A stretch of DNA of 64,000 nucleotides from Stieleria marina (GCA_007741555.1 CP036526.1:1364001-1428000), one strand, 5' to 3'. Shown: positions 40,989-49,789, numbered from the stretch's first letter. Notes: generated from the letters alone by a model not told the origin. Made by a program: numbers and translations.

Positions 40989-41243
40989 GTTTAGTTCATC
41001 TCGCGAAATGAAAGACGCTTGCGGTGTTTTTTCTGCGCCCCGCTGCCCACTCTGGAAAGCGAACGCAGCCCAAATAAGTTGCCTAACCGGATTCGCGTAG
41101 TCGGTTTCAGACGCTGGACTAGCGAGGCAATCTGTGCGGGAGTTGCAGGGCAACATCTAGCAGATTAGGCGGTCACGACGATACATCAAAAGTGCATCAC
41201 CCAATGTGTTCGTGCCATCCGAATCGTACAAACAAAATCCAAA

Positions 41244-42098
41244 ATGCAATCTCAGCAAAACGCGACTTCGCAACACACCTCGCACGTTCCGACAGCCACC
41301 AGTGTGCCAGCCAATCCTTCTGAGCAGGCAGCTGTTAGCAGTCGGCAAGATCAAGACGCGTACATCGCTCATTTGAAAAATGAGCTTCGCAAAATGCAGG
41401 CGTTGGCAGCGTTGGGCGAACTGACCAGTACCGCGACGCACGAGTTCAATAACGTGCTGATGACGGTGATCAACTATGCCAAGCTAGGCATTCGCAACCG
41501 TGACGATGCCAGTCGCGACAAAGCACTGAGCAAGATTTTGAGCGCGTCCGAACGCGCAGCCAAAATCACCAGCACGATTCTTGCGCAAGCTCGAAACCGT
41601 AGCGAGGCCATGGAGCCGACCAATCTGGAAAGCATCATTCGCGATTCGATGGTGTTGTTGGAGCGTGAGATGCGCAAATACCGCGTTGCCGTCGAAATCG
41701 AAATCGACGAAGCGACGCCCGACGCGATGGCAAGTGGCAATCAGATTCAGCGAGTGCTCTTGAATCTACTGATCAACGCTCGGCAAGCGATGTCCGAAGG
41801 CGGCACGATCCTAGTGCGATTAACACCCAGTAGCGAAGCGGGGTTTGTCGAGCTGATTGTGCGTGATTCGGGCCAAGGCATTCCGCGCGAAAAGCTGCCG
41901 AATATTTTCGATGCGTTTTATTCGACCAAAGACGGGCCGGACGAATCGGGCAAAGGCGGCACCGGATTGGGGTTGGCCGCGTGCAAAGAAATCATCGATT
42001 CGCATCAAGGGCGAATTCGGGTAGAGAGTTCCGTTGGCGTCGGCACCGCATTTATCATTCGGTTACCGGTCGCCACCGACGCCCAGGCTGCGGCATAG
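41244..42098 (+). CDS. Soluble two-component-type histidine kinase
   Basis: 284 residues, no membrane segment and no obvious sensor domain. A short polar N-terminus (about 1-36) precedes a coiled-coil. The phospho-acceptor helix is GELTSTATHEFNNVLMTVI, with H66 as the probable phosphorylation site. The HATPase_c domain has an N box (LLNLLINARQAM), G1 (VRDSGQGIP), an F box (FDAFYSTK) and G2 (GGTGLGLA). The ATG at 41244 gives the expected N-terminus. No response regulator is adjacent, so the partner is elsewhere. It converges on the FKBP gene. Confidence 0.93.
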   Translation: MQSQQNATSQHTSHVPTATSVPANPSEQAAVSSRQDQDAYIAHLKNELRKMQALAALGELTSTATHEFNNVLMTVINYAKLGIRNRDDASRDKALSKILSASERAAKITSTILAQARNRSEAMEPTNLESIIRDSMVLLEREMRKYRVAVEIEIDEATPDAMASGNQIQRVLLNLLINARQAMSEGGTILVRLTPSSEAGFVELIVRDSGQGIPREKLPNIFDAFYSTKDGPDESGKGGTGLGLAACKEIIDSHQGRIRVESSVGVGTAFIIRLPVATDAQAAA

Positions 42099-42108
42099 AA
42101 TCAGCCCA

Positions 42109-42131
42109 GGCGTTTACGTTTTTGAAACGCC
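42109..42131. terminator. Hairpin between convergent kinase and FKBP genes
   Basis: GGCGTTT and AAACGCC pair around a nine-base, T-rich loop in the 36-base gap between the two stop codons. It could serve both genes, but there is no T run after the stem. Confidence 0.45.
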
Positions 42132-42134
42132 GGA

Positions 42135-42860
42135 CTAGTTGATGCCCAACAGTTCCACTTCGAATACCAGAACTTCGTTGGGGCCGATTGCGCCGCGGCT
42201 ACCGCGTTCGCCGTAGGCCAGGTCGGATGGGATGTACAGCATCCACTTGTCGCCGACTTTCATTTTCTGCAGTGCCATTTGCCAGCCTTTGATGACTTGG
42301 CCGACGCGGAATTCAGCTGGCTCTCCTCGTTTGACACTGCTGTCAAATTCTTTGCCGTTGGTCAACGTGCCGGTGTAGTGAACTCGGACGGTATCGGATT
42401 CCGATGGTGAACCGCCTTTGCCGGCTTTCAGTACTTTGTACTGAACTCCACCTTCGATTTCTTTGACGCCTTCTTTCTTAGCATTCTGTTTCAGCCACAG
42501 TTCGCCCTTCTCTTTGTTCAAGGCTCCCGCCTTCTTTTGCTCCGCCATCATTTCTTCTTGACGTTTGCGAAGCAACTTTTCGATGTCTTCCTGGACTTTT
42601 TTCAATTCTTCGGCCGACAAGGCGGGCTCCAGCTTTTCCAAGCCATCGGCGACACCTGCGGCGAGCGAACTAACGTCGAAGTCACCGTTTTTGAATCCCT
42701 GCTGAGCCATTTGCTGGCCCACGGAGACTCCCAGGAAGTAGCCCATCGGGTTTTCTGAAGCGGCGGCTTTGTTTGCTTTTTTATCTTGGCCCATGGCCTG
42801 ACCTGCTGAAATGGTGAGGGAGACGACAGCAAGAGCCACGCCAATAGTTCGTAATGACAT
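42135..42860 (-). CDS. Exported FKBP-type peptidyl-prolyl cis-trans isomerase
   Basis: 241 residues from the ATG at 42860, with AGGAA nine bases before it. A signal peptide (SLRTIGVALAVVSLTISAGQAMGQ) is followed by a charged helical dimerisation domain of the FkpA/Mip type (about 26-130, for example LSAEELKKVQEDIEKLLRKRQEE). The C-terminal FKBP domain (about 140-241) has VRVHYTGTLTNGKEFDSS, FRVGQVIKGWQMAL and YIPSDLAYGERG, with the usual aromatic pocket residues. It catalyses proline isomerisation and aids folding of exported proteins in the periplasm. Confidence 0.96.
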   Translation of the reverse strand: MSLRTIGVALAVVSLTISAGQAMGQDKKANKAAASENPMGYFLGVSVGQQMAQQGFKNGDFDVSSLAAGVADGLEKLEPALSAEELKKVQEDIEKLLRKRQEEMMAEQKKAGALNKEKGELWLKQNAKKEGVKEIEGGVQYKVLKAGKGGSPSESDTVRVHYTGTLTNGKEFDSSVKRGEPAEFRVGQVIKGWQMALQKMKVGDKWMLYIPSDLAYGERGSRGAIGPNEVLVFEVELLGIN

Positions 42861-43282
42861 CAATCGTATTTCCTAAGTGAGTTGCTCATAGAGCCGCGAC
42901 GCTTGGGTCGGTACTCGATAAGTCGTGTGGGACAAACCAACTGGAACACTGGTGCCAGTGTTTGCAATGGGCATCCATGCGTTGGGGAGAGCCGTCGCGA
43001 TTCATTTCGATTCGGACTGCCGCCTAACCGTGGGATATCTAATTGGCCCAAAGTTGCTCGGAGACAGCGGTAAAAGGATACCAGCCGACTTCCATTTCAG
43101 CAGGGGCCTGTAACGTAAACGCGTTTAAATTTGCAAACACCACCAAAGCGTCGCCAATTGTTGGCCGTCGAAATGACGCGGGCCTAAGTAATCGTCGTCG
43201 TGCGGCCCAGTCCTCGCGTCATGGTCCAATGTCACTTTATCTCGCGGTACAGCCCAATGTTGCCACTGCGCTGCGGTGCAGC
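42861..43282. other. Intergenic region upstream of the FKBP gene
   Basis: About 420 bases between two minus-strand genes. It holds a perfect 18-base dyad at 42942-42959, described separately. I see no gene or RNA in the rest. Confidence 0.5.
42942..42959. promoter_or_regulatory. Possible operator dyad upstream of the FKBP gene
   Basis: AACACTGG-TG-CCAGTGTT is a perfect 8-bp dyad with a two-base centre, 82 bases before the FKBP start. The size and symmetry are typical of a dimeric repressor site. The regulator is unknown. Confidence 0.45.
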
Positions 43283-44368
43283 CTATTCCTTGAGCACGAA
43301 TGCGGCGGCGGCGATTGCGAGCACGACAGCCGCCACCACGACCAGTCGCTGCCAAGAAATCGCTGCCTGGGGGCTGCCTAAATGTGGGTTGCGAATGCGG
43401 TCGATCAATATCTGACGCCCCTGTTCGCGGACGTCTACCGTTCCCTGAGGTTCCGAATCTGCGTCAACAGGCAGGTTTTCAGTGAGCGGGTCTTTCCTTT
43501 GCGAGTCCGTTGATTGCAGGCCATTGGCTCGGGGATTTGGCAGCTGATTTTGTTCTGAACTGAACAGTTGCAACAGTTTTGCCTGAACCTGTCGCGCATT
43601 GAAGGGACGTTGATCAGGCGTTTTGCTAAGTAGCTGATCGACCAGTAAGTCCAGCTCGGGGGGGCAGTCGCGACAAAAATCGCTTACTCGCGGTGGGATT
43701 ACTTTTAGGTGCTGGTCGTAGAGTTCGCGGTGGTTGTCGGCGAGAAACGGTTTGCGATGAGTCAGCATCTCAAACAAGCAGCATCCCAACGCGTACAGGT
43801 CGGCTTTTTCTGATACCGATTGCTCCCCGCGAATTTGTTCTGGGGCCATGTAAGCGTGGGTTCCGACCGTCTGGCCTTTTTCGGTCAAATCCTGGCTAGT
43901 CAAATCGCGTGCAATCCCAAAGTCAGCCAATTTCAGGACGCCGTCGGACGTCAAAAAGAGGTTGCCCGGTTTTAGATCGCGGTGAATCACACCGTTGTTG
44001 TGCGCACACTGCAACGCACTGCACAACTGAATTCCTAGGTCGGCAACCACCGGCCAAGGCAAACGACCTCCGTTGTCCAGCAGCGATTTGACCGTGCCGC
44101 CGTCAACCAATTCCATGCTGTAATACAGCACGGTTTTTCCACCGGCGTCTTTCAGCGCGATGATGTTGGGGTGACGCAGCCGCTGAAGAATATTGATTTC
44201 ACGGCGAAAACGCGCCCGAATCATAGGGTTGGCAGCGGCGTGCGAATTCAGCGTTTTGAGCGCAACGACTTCGCCAGATTCGCGGTCGGTTGCACGATGA
44301 ATGATCCCGGCAGCGCCCACGCCGATTGTGTCACCCAGTTCGTATCGGTCGATTAATTCGGTCGACAT
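43283..44368 (-). CDS. Serine/threonine protein kinase with C-terminal membrane anchor
   Basis: 361 residues. The kinase domain (about 9-270) has the Gly-rich loop IGVGAAGIIHRA, catalytic Lys in VVALKTL (K38), HRDLKPGN (129-136), DFG (149-151) and APE in MAPEQIRGE. A polar linker follows, then a single membrane helix formed by the last ~20 residues (RLVVVAAVVLAIAAAAFVL), after which only two residues remain. Most bacterial Hanks kinases carry an extracellular sensor after the helix; this one has none. It is therefore tethered to the membrane with its domain in the cytosol. The partner phosphatase and targets are not nearby. Confidence 0.95.
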   Translation of the reverse strand: MSTELIDRYELGDTIGVGAAGIIHRATDRESGEVVALKTLNSHAAANPMIRARFRREINILQRLRHPNIIALKDAGGKTVLYYSMELVDGGTVKSLLDNGGRLPWPVVADLGIQLCSALQCAHNNGVIHRDLKPGNLFLTSDGVLKLADFGIARDLTSQDLTEKGQTVGTHAYMAPEQIRGEQSVSEKADLYALGCCLFEMLTHRKPFLADNHRELYDQHLKVIPPRVSDFCRDCPPELDLLVDQLLSKTPDQRPFNARQVQAKLLQLFSSEQNQLPNPRANGLQSTDSQRKDPLTENLPVDADSEPQGTVDVREQGRQILIDRIRNPHLGSPQAAISWQRLVVVAAVVLAIAAAAFVLKE

Positions 44369-44456
44369 ATTTTGGGAGACACCTGACAGCCAAACAAATC
44401 GATGGGTTGCTTATCTACCGTTGCATTTTAGTCCATCGCGCTCGATGCCAACAACA

Positions 44457-44485
44457 AAAGCGTTCCGGTGATACCGAAACGCTTT
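44457..44485 (-). terminator. Probable terminator after rplU
   Basis: On the minus strand AAAGCGTTTCGGT pairs with ACCGGAACGCTTT (one mismatch), then a T-rich tail. It is about 100 bases past the rplU stop and 89 bases before the kinase start. Confidence 0.7.
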
Positions 44486-44582
44486 GTGAAGACTTGATGA
44501 GTTGCCGCAGAAGCGGATCTATCGCAGCAGCTTTTGCTGCAGCAACCCTTGGATCGCAACGAGTGGATCGCAACGAGCGACG

Positions 44583-44897
44583 CTATGCGCCCGCGATTTC
44601 TTCGATGCGAATTCGCAAGTGCTTTTGTCGGTGACCGATCCGCGACTTGCTGTGTTTACGACGACGGAACTTTTGGACGTAGATCTTTTTGTCTTGCTCA
44701 ACACCCACGACAGAAGCTTTTACAGAAGCTCCCGAAACGGTGGGGGCACCGAGCGTCATGCCGCCGTCATTGCTGACTGCGAGGACTTTTTCAAACGTAA
44801 TGCTCTCGCCAGCTTCGATGTCACGAAAATCGACATCAACTTCCATTCCAGGTTCAACTCGGTACTGACGACCACCGTCGACGATGATGGCATACAT
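44583..44897 (-). CDS. rplU: 50S ribosomal protein L21
   Basis: 104 residues, the usual size. MYAIIVDGGRQYRVEPGMEVDV at the N-terminus and KIYVQKFRRRKHSKSRIGHRQKH near the C-terminus are diagnostic of L21, which binds 23S rRNA. In most bacteria rpmA (L27) follows directly; here the next downstream feature is a terminator-like hairpin and then a kinase, so rpmA must be elsewhere. Confidence 0.98.
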   Translation of the reverse strand: MYAIIVDGGRQYRVEPGMEVDVDFRDIEAGESITFEKVLAVSNDGGMTLGAPTVSGASVKASVVGVEQDKKIYVQKFRRRKHSKSRIGHRQKHLRIRIEEIAGA

Positions 44898-45230
44898 AAT
44901 TCTGACTCACAAATACTTTTTTATGGGACGCCGGCAACGCCGTCAGGGACGACTGTGCGAGCGAATTTTCGATCATTCGAGCCGCACAGCCTAGCGGGTC
45001 AAGGTCCAGTCGGATAGGCCTATCGCGAAGGTTTGGCATAGTGTTTTTCCGCCTTAGCGGAGGGGTTTTGCAGGTTTCGGCGGATATCGGGCCAAGCCGG
45101 CCGAGATTTTCCTGGGTGAACCAGTGAAATTCCCGCGTCAGCTGAGATTGCCTGCGTGAGCTGAGCATTCTCCAGCCGAGCATTCTACTGGGGGCTCCAG
45201 CCCGACCCCAGAGCAGACGCCGCCTGGGCA
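44898..45230. other. Intergenic region upstream of rplU
   Basis: 333 bases between the crotonase stop and the rplU start, both on the minus strand. The rplU promoter and leader should lie here. No gene, RNA motif or strong hairpin recognised. Confidence 0.5.
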
Positions 45231-46082
45231 CTACGGCCACTGCGGAGGGCGGTTTTCCAAGAATGCGCGTATGCCTTCGGTCGCTGACTCGGTCGTACAA
45301 GCTGTCGCGCTGTCAGCAGCGGCTGCCGAAAGCTGCGAAAATAATCGTTCGCCGACGCCTTCGTTTAACAAACGCTTATTCGCCTGAATGGCTTCCAGCG
45401 GTGCTTCGGTGCATCGTGTGGCCAGTTCATTGGCGGCTACCCAAATTTGGTCAACCGGCACCGGCGTATCGCAGACACCCATGGCAAAGGTCCGGTCCGC
45501 ATCGATTTCGTCGCCGCTGAGTGCCAAGCGGGATGCGATCGCGCCTCCCAGGCGAAACTCAAGCAACGTCGTCGTGGCACCACCGACCAATCCCAAGTTA
45601 ACGGCGTTGGCTGACAATTTTGCCCGCTGCGACAGCACCATCATGTCTGAAGCAAGTGCGAGAGCGAGTCCCGCACCACACGCAGTGCCGTCGATCGCTG
45701 CGACGACGACTTTCGGACAACGCAGAATTTGTTCCAGGAGTTCGGTGAACTCCCGCCAAAGAGCAAACCACTGCTCAAGTGATTCGTGCTGAGGCAACGC
45801 GGCGATTTCGGCGAGGACTTTGAGGTCGATTCCGGAGCAGAAGTCATTTCCCGACCCAACGAAAACGATCGCTTTGACTCGCTTCTCTTGATGAACATCC
45901 GAAAACGCGGTTTGCAAATCTGTGATCAGGTTTATATCCAAAGCGTTTCGAGAATCGGGACGATCCATGGTGATCGTCGCCACTCCGGCGTGGACTTTGA
46001 CGCGGACATGTTGCATGGACGTTGGGATTGCCTGAGGGCTGCTTTCACGAATGAACGATTGTAGAAGTGCAGCCCTCATCAT
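45231..46082 (-). CDS. Enoyl-CoA hydratase/isomerase (crotonase) family protein, catalytically divergent
   Basis: 283 residues from an ATG at 46082; an ATG at 46016 (MQHVRVKVHAG) gives the classic family N-terminus and is also plausible. The crotonase fold is clear: ATITMDRPDSRNALD, the CoA/oxyanion motif NDFCSGIDL, and AAIDGTACGAGLALALASD. In a standard hydratase the two catalytic glutamates sit in the GCELA and QPEI stretches; here the matching positions read GLALA and SANAV, so both appear to be Ala. It therefore probably is not a normal hydratase and may act as another acyl-CoA enzyme of the superfamily. Confidence 0.9.
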   Translation of the reverse strand: MMRAALLQSFIRESSPQAIPTSMQHVRVKVHAGVATITMDRPDSRNALDINLITDLQTAFSDVHQEKRVKAIVFVGSGNDFCSGIDLKVLAEIAALPQHESLEQWFALWREFTELLEQILRCPKVVVAAIDGTACGAGLALALASDMMVLSQRAKLSANAVNLGLVGGATTTLLEFRLGGAIASRLALSGDEIDADRTFAMGVCDTPVPVDQIWVAANELATRCTEAPLEAIQANKRLLNEGVGERLFSQLSAAAADSATACTTESATEGIRAFLENRPPQWP

Positions 46083-46134
46083 GTCTGATTCCGGCCATTG
46101 ATGCCAGAATCGCCTACAAAAACAGAGGAGCCGC

Positions 46135-46377
46135 TTACTCTTCGGCGTTCATTTCTTTCAGCGTTTTCCCCAGTCGTTTGCGGCCACTACCGCGTGTTTT
46201 CCGGGCCTTGGTTTTTCCAGCTGCATCGCCAACTTGCAGCAGTGCCGAGACATTGGGATGGATTTCTTCGTCGGTCGATGGCAGTCCGATTTGCTCCACG
46301 GCGTCGCTAAATCCCAGTAGCACCGAACGCCGCACACTGTCGCGGACCCATTCAAAGAGATTCATATTGGCATTCAT
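46135..46377 (-). CDS. Small basic conserved hypothetical protein
   Basis: 80 residues from the ATG at 46377, which has GGAG seven bases upstream (GTGGAGCGACAA). An alternative GTG lies 12 bases further out. The N-terminal helix NLFEWVRDSVRRSVLLGFSDAVEQIG is followed by a Lys/Arg-rich tail (KARKTRGSGRKRLGKTLKE). I do not recognise the family. The basic tail could bind nucleic acid. It is 52 bases downstream of the crotonase start on the same strand, transcribed towards it. Confidence 0.7.
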   Translation of the reverse strand: MNANMNLFEWVRDSVRRSVLLGFSDAVEQIGLPSTDEEIHPNVSALLQVGDAAGKTKARKTRGSGRKRLGKTLKEMNAEE

Positions 46378-46618
46378 TTGTCGCTCCACGCGAATAGTGG
46401 TTTGTCGTGATGAAATTCGAAAGCGTTCAACTCACCGGTCACTGCCCTTTTAGATAATCACCGGAAACCAAGTCCAGTGCAGAAAGACCAGTGCGGAAAG
46501 CCTATGGATAAACCAGGCGTAGTGATTTGCAACGGCAAACAATGCTGCCCGGGACGGTGCTGCAGGCCAAATTGCCGGCAAATCTCGGCATCGCTGTTTC
46601 ACAGGGTGCGTTTCCGGA

Positions 46619-47629
46619 TCAGTCCTGCACCCAATCGATCTTGCCATACGACTGCAGCTGGATCTCGTCTTGTCGTTTTGCCGGCGCGATCGCCAGCATC
46701 CCGACCCCCAGCATTCCATCGTCCAGCATTCCACGCTGCGAATCGGCTGATCGTTGCGAAGCCGATTCAGAATGCAGATTCGCGATCACTTGCGATCCAG
46801 CCACAAAGTATCCCGTCGCGCCTGCATCAGCGTCCGCGGCCGACCGCGTCAGCACGGTCAACGAAAGCAGGTCACCCGCCGGGAAACCGGTTCGCGGGTC
46901 AATGACATGTCCGTACCGCCGACCCTGGTGGTGAAAAAACTGCTTGCCGCTGCCGCTGGTCCCCAAGGCCATGTTGTGCAGCCAGATTCCAGCGGCGCGA
47001 CGCTGTGGTTTGGTGGGGTGCGCGATTCCCACCGCCCAGCCCTGTTCGCTGCCATGCGTCTGATCGCCGCGGGCGACCACGCTGCTTTGGCCCCCATGGA
47101 GCAGAAAGTTTTCGATCCCGCTGCTTTCCAGCTTTTGTGCCAACTGGTCCAACGCATAGCCTTTGCCGATACCGCCCAGGTTGATTGACATTCCGGGCAG
47201 GCCAAATTCCACCGTCTGACGGGCTTCGTCCAAAATCAGATGCTCAAAACCAACGCACGCTCGGGCGGTTTGGATCTCTTGAGCCGACGGTTTGCGTCCG
47301 GTTCGCTTCGTAAATCCCCAGGCCTGAACCAGCGGGCCCGCCGAGATGTCAAACGCGCCGTCAGTCTGCCGACTCCAGTGAATCGCCCTTTGAAGGATGC
47401 CAAAAACGCTGGGCGAGACGCTTACTGGGCCACGGGATGCCTCGCGGTTCACGGCCGCGATTTGGCTGGTCGGCTGGTAAATCGTGAGATCCGATTCGAT
47501 CTGGTCCACCATTTCCAGTGCTTCGAGTGCTCCATCCGCCTTGGCCGCCTCGTGGGCTGGAAGCAGGACCACAAATTCAGTCGCCATCGCACGGTGGGTC
47601 AGCGTGGTCAGAATTCCTGGGTCCGTCAT
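46619..47629 (-). CDS. apbE: FAD:protein FMN transferase (ApbE family)
   Basis: 336 residues from the ATG at 47629; the frame extends to 47752 but that part has no family character. ApbE attaches FMN covalently to Thr/Ser of target flavoproteins such as NqrB/NqrC or RnfG/RnfD, using FAD. Motifs: FDISAGPLVQAWGF, INLGGIGKGYALDQ, LLHGGQSSVVARG, HVIDPRTGFPAGD and ADADAGATGYFVAG, the last two forming the Mg/FAD site. The N-terminus MTDPGILTTLTHRAMATEF has no signal peptide or lipobox, so unlike many ApbE proteins it may be cytosolic. The C-terminal tail contains a repeated GMLDDGMLGVGMLA. Confidence 0.93.
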   Translation of the reverse strand: MTDPGILTTLTHRAMATEFVVLLPAHEAAKADGALEALEMVDQIESDLTIYQPTSQIAAVNREASRGPVSVSPSVFGILQRAIHWSRQTDGAFDISAGPLVQAWGFTKRTGRKPSAQEIQTARACVGFEHLILDEARQTVEFGLPGMSINLGGIGKGYALDQLAQKLESSGIENFLLHGGQSSVVARGDQTHGSEQGWAVGIAHPTKPQRRAAGIWLHNMALGTSGSGKQFFHHQGRRYGHVIDPRTGFPAGDLLSLTVLTRSAADADAGATGYFVAGSQVIANLHSESASQRSADSQRGMLDDGMLGVGMLAIAPAKRQDEIQLQSYGKIDWVQD

Positions 47630-47966
47630 CGGCGGATGTATTCCAGTTTGGGGCAGAATGCAGTGCGGAAAAGATCGCTTCGGGCGACAATCCGGCACCC
47701 AGTCACGTAGCTTACAGCGTCCAGTTCCGGCTTCCGGGTCGTCCAACATCAAACTTCAGAATCGACCGAACCCACCCGACCGTCAATTGGTCCCAACTTT
47801 ATCCTGGTTGTCCAACAGAGAGTGGGTTGCGTTCCCGGTGGTGATTCTGCACAATCTGCCCTCCAGAGAGAAAACGCAAGGGCGAAAGTCAATGTGAAGG
47901 TTTGTTCTCAGCAGGCCCCGTTCTGATGTAAAGCGATTGTATTTCATCGGACAGGCCTTTGGAAAA
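47630..47966. other. Intergenic region between apbE and tRNA-Ser
   Basis: About 340 bases between divergent apbE and the tRNA. Promoters for both should lie here. No gene or other RNA recognised. Confidence 0.45.
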
Positions 47967-48055
47967 GGAGCGGTGGCTGAGTGGTCGAAAGCGCCGGATT
48001 GCTAATTCGGTGAAGGGGTCAAACCCTTCCGCAGGTTCGAATCCTGTCCGCTCCG
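47967..48055 (+). tRNA. tRNA-Ser (anticodon GCT)
   Basis: 89 bases. Acceptor stem GGAGCGG/CCGCTCC with discriminator G, D-arm GGCTGAGTGGTCGAAAGC, anticodon stem-loop CCGGA-TTGCTAA-TTCGG with GCT at 48001-48003, a long variable arm (GAAGGGGTCAAACCCTTC) as expected for Ser, and the T-arm CAGGTTCGAATCCTG. The 3' CCA is not encoded. Confidence 0.97.
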
Positions 48056-48224
48056 CTTGACGAGAGACACAGAATAAAAAGCAGACGCAGACTTAAAAAA
48101 ACACAGACGAGAGATACGACTGGAATTACTGTGAGGACTGAGCCTCGCAGATGAACGGCACGGCAGTGATGTCTAGGCAGTTCAAGAATTTTCGGTCAAA
48201 CTTCGGCAGCAATGCCAAAAAGAT

Positions 48225-48297
48225 GAGGGCGTAGCTCAGTTGGTAGAGCATTCGACTTTTAATCGAATGGTCCTGGGTTCGAGTCCCAGCGCCCTCA
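48225..48297 (+). tRNA. tRNA-Lys (anticodon TTT)
   Basis: 73 bases. Acceptor stem GAGGGCG/CGCCCTC with discriminator A, D-arm GCTCAGTTGGTAGAGC, anticodon stem-loop TTCGA-CTTTTAA-TCGAA with TTT at 48258-48260, short variable loop, T-arm CTGGGTTCGAGTCCCAG. CCA is not encoded. Its last three bases overlap the stop of the convergent methyltransferase gene. Confidence 0.98.
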
Positions 48298-49278
48298 CTT
48301 TTTCTTTCTTTCGCGGTTGCTAGCCGCGGGCCGTGGCTGCCACGGTTGGTAGAACGCTCGATTGCTGAGCGAATAATCTGAACGCTGTTGTTTGCCGTTG
48401 ATCCAATGCCGAACTGTTATCGGTAGAGCTTTGGCGAATCGTCGCTTTGCGTTGCCGACGAACCTTCGCGTCTTTCCAATCAACGTTTTGGGCACTTCAT
48501 CCGCTACGGTTGCTTGAACATTGGCGTCCGCGGCGGCCTGCCACTTTGTTTGGTAGTCGCTCTGCTGTGGACTTGGCCGAAAAATTTCTTGGTCCGAAGT
48601 CCTTCGTGCGAGCACCATCACCATGGCCGGACGGTTCGATACCAAACCGACTCGCTGATTGACCGCGTCGGGGTCGACGACGGAGTAGCACGTTTGTTGG
48701 GGGGACAATTCGGCGCCGGGAAAAGGATGTTCGACCAAGACCAAGTCGAGCAGCTCGAATCCGTTTTGCACGCTGAAAACGCGGCAAAATAGTTCCGGCG
48801 AGAATTGGTAAAATCCATGCCCGCAGTGGTTGTTGGCGTTGGTGCAAATCAAAACACATCCGCCCACGCGAACCATTTTCATGTAATTGGCTAACGCGAC
48901 CGGGACGTTGAAAATGTGTTCCAGCGTGCCTCCATCGATCACCGCGTCGAAACGGTTTTCCCATTCGCAGGGAATGGGCTGATTCAGATCGTGAACGAGC
49001 GTCGCTTGTTCGAAGTCACTGAAATCAATTGAATCGATCGATTCAGACTTCAAGGCACGTTCCAAAAACGGCTCTGCGAAACCCGCCCATGTCGAAAGCT
49101 TCTGTGCCTCTACTAGGTCATGGCTGGATTCATTGTCGGAAAACTCTCTCGCCAGCTGCGTCGCTTCTTCGGGCCATAAGAACAGCTGCTGCCGGCCGAT
49201 CGTGACTACTTTGTCAAAGACGCAGCCTTGTTGTTTTGCATTAAGCAGCAGTCGAAGACTTGAGTAGAGCAGTCCCAT
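48295..49278 (-). CDS. SAM-dependent methyltransferase-like protein
   Basis: 327 residues from the ATG at 49278, which has AAAGGAA five bases upstream; the frame is open to 49305. The central part resembles a class I methyltransferase: VVTIGRQQLFLWPEEA, FDAVIDGGTLEHIFNVPVAL, KMVRVGGCVLICTNANNHCGHGFYQFSPELF. Motif I is not the usual GxGxG, so SAM binding is uncertain. The C-terminal 70 residues are basic. Such proteins often modify sugars or lipids in surface polymer synthesis, but nothing local supports a specific role. The stop overlaps the 3' end of tRNA-Lys on the opposite strand. Confidence 0.75.
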   Translation of the reverse strand: MGLLYSSLRLLLNAKQQGCVFDKVVTIGRQQLFLWPEEATQLAREFSDNESSHDLVEAQKLSTWAGFAEPFLERALKSESIDSIDFSDFEQATLVHDLNQPIPCEWENRFDAVIDGGTLEHIFNVPVALANYMKMVRVGGCVLICTNANNHCGHGFYQFSPELFCRVFSVQNGFELLDLVLVEHPFPGAELSPQQTCYSVVDPDAVNQRVGLVSNRPAMVMVLARRTSDQEIFRPSPQQSDYQTKWQAAADANVQATVADEVPKTLIGKTRRFVGNAKRRFAKALPITVRHWINGKQQRSDYSLSNRAFYQPWQPRPAASNRERKKK

Positions 49279-49789
49279 GGAGTTCCTTTGAACGACAGCG
49301 CCCACGGCAAAGTGGGCGACGATTTACGCAGCAATATGCGCGGTGCGAAACGGTGCTTGGTGCGAAACCATGCTTGGCACGAAACGGCGTAGTGGGGCCA
49401 GAATACGGTGGGCGAGTTTCGGTCGGGCGAGCAATGCTGTTAATCTAGCTGACACGGATGCGTCACGGGACGCCGCTGGTCGATCTCGGCACGGGCTTCG
49501 CGTTGATTGGCAAGGTTGGTGTGCGGCAAAATCGACTTGCGGCAAAATAGTTGTGCGGCTGCTTCGCCGGCGAAGTTCGGATACGATCATCGGCAAACCG
49601 GCAACCAGCTTGAGAGGCAGCGGCGACTGTGCTTTGGCCTTTCGAACGTCTGTTACTTGGTTGGTGCAAACTGGAAGATTTGTTTCTTAGTGCCTCGCTG
49701 GGTGTTTCGTTCAGTGCCCAGTTTAGTGTCCCATTCGTGCTGGCTCAGTTAAGAGTCGTTCCATTTTTTCTCGACCCGCGAACCGATCG
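49279..49789. other. Intergenic region with short tandem repeat
   Basis: About 510 bases between divergent genes (methyltransferase-like and VanZ-like). It contains 2.8 copies of a 17-base unit at 49342-49389. Open frames here are Arg/Ser-rich and unconvincing. Confidence 0.5.
49342..49389. repeat. Tandem 17-bp repeat
   Basis: GGTGCGAAACGGTGCTT and GGTGCGAAACCATGCTT follow each other and a third partial copy GGCACGAAACGGCG ends the run. Units differ at two to three bases. It lies 64-111 bases upstream of the methyltransferase-like start. Confidence 0.6.

Noticed and set aside
47967-48297. tRNA pair as integration site of a mobile element
   Set aside because: No integrase, direct repeat of a tRNA end or foreign gene cargo nearby.
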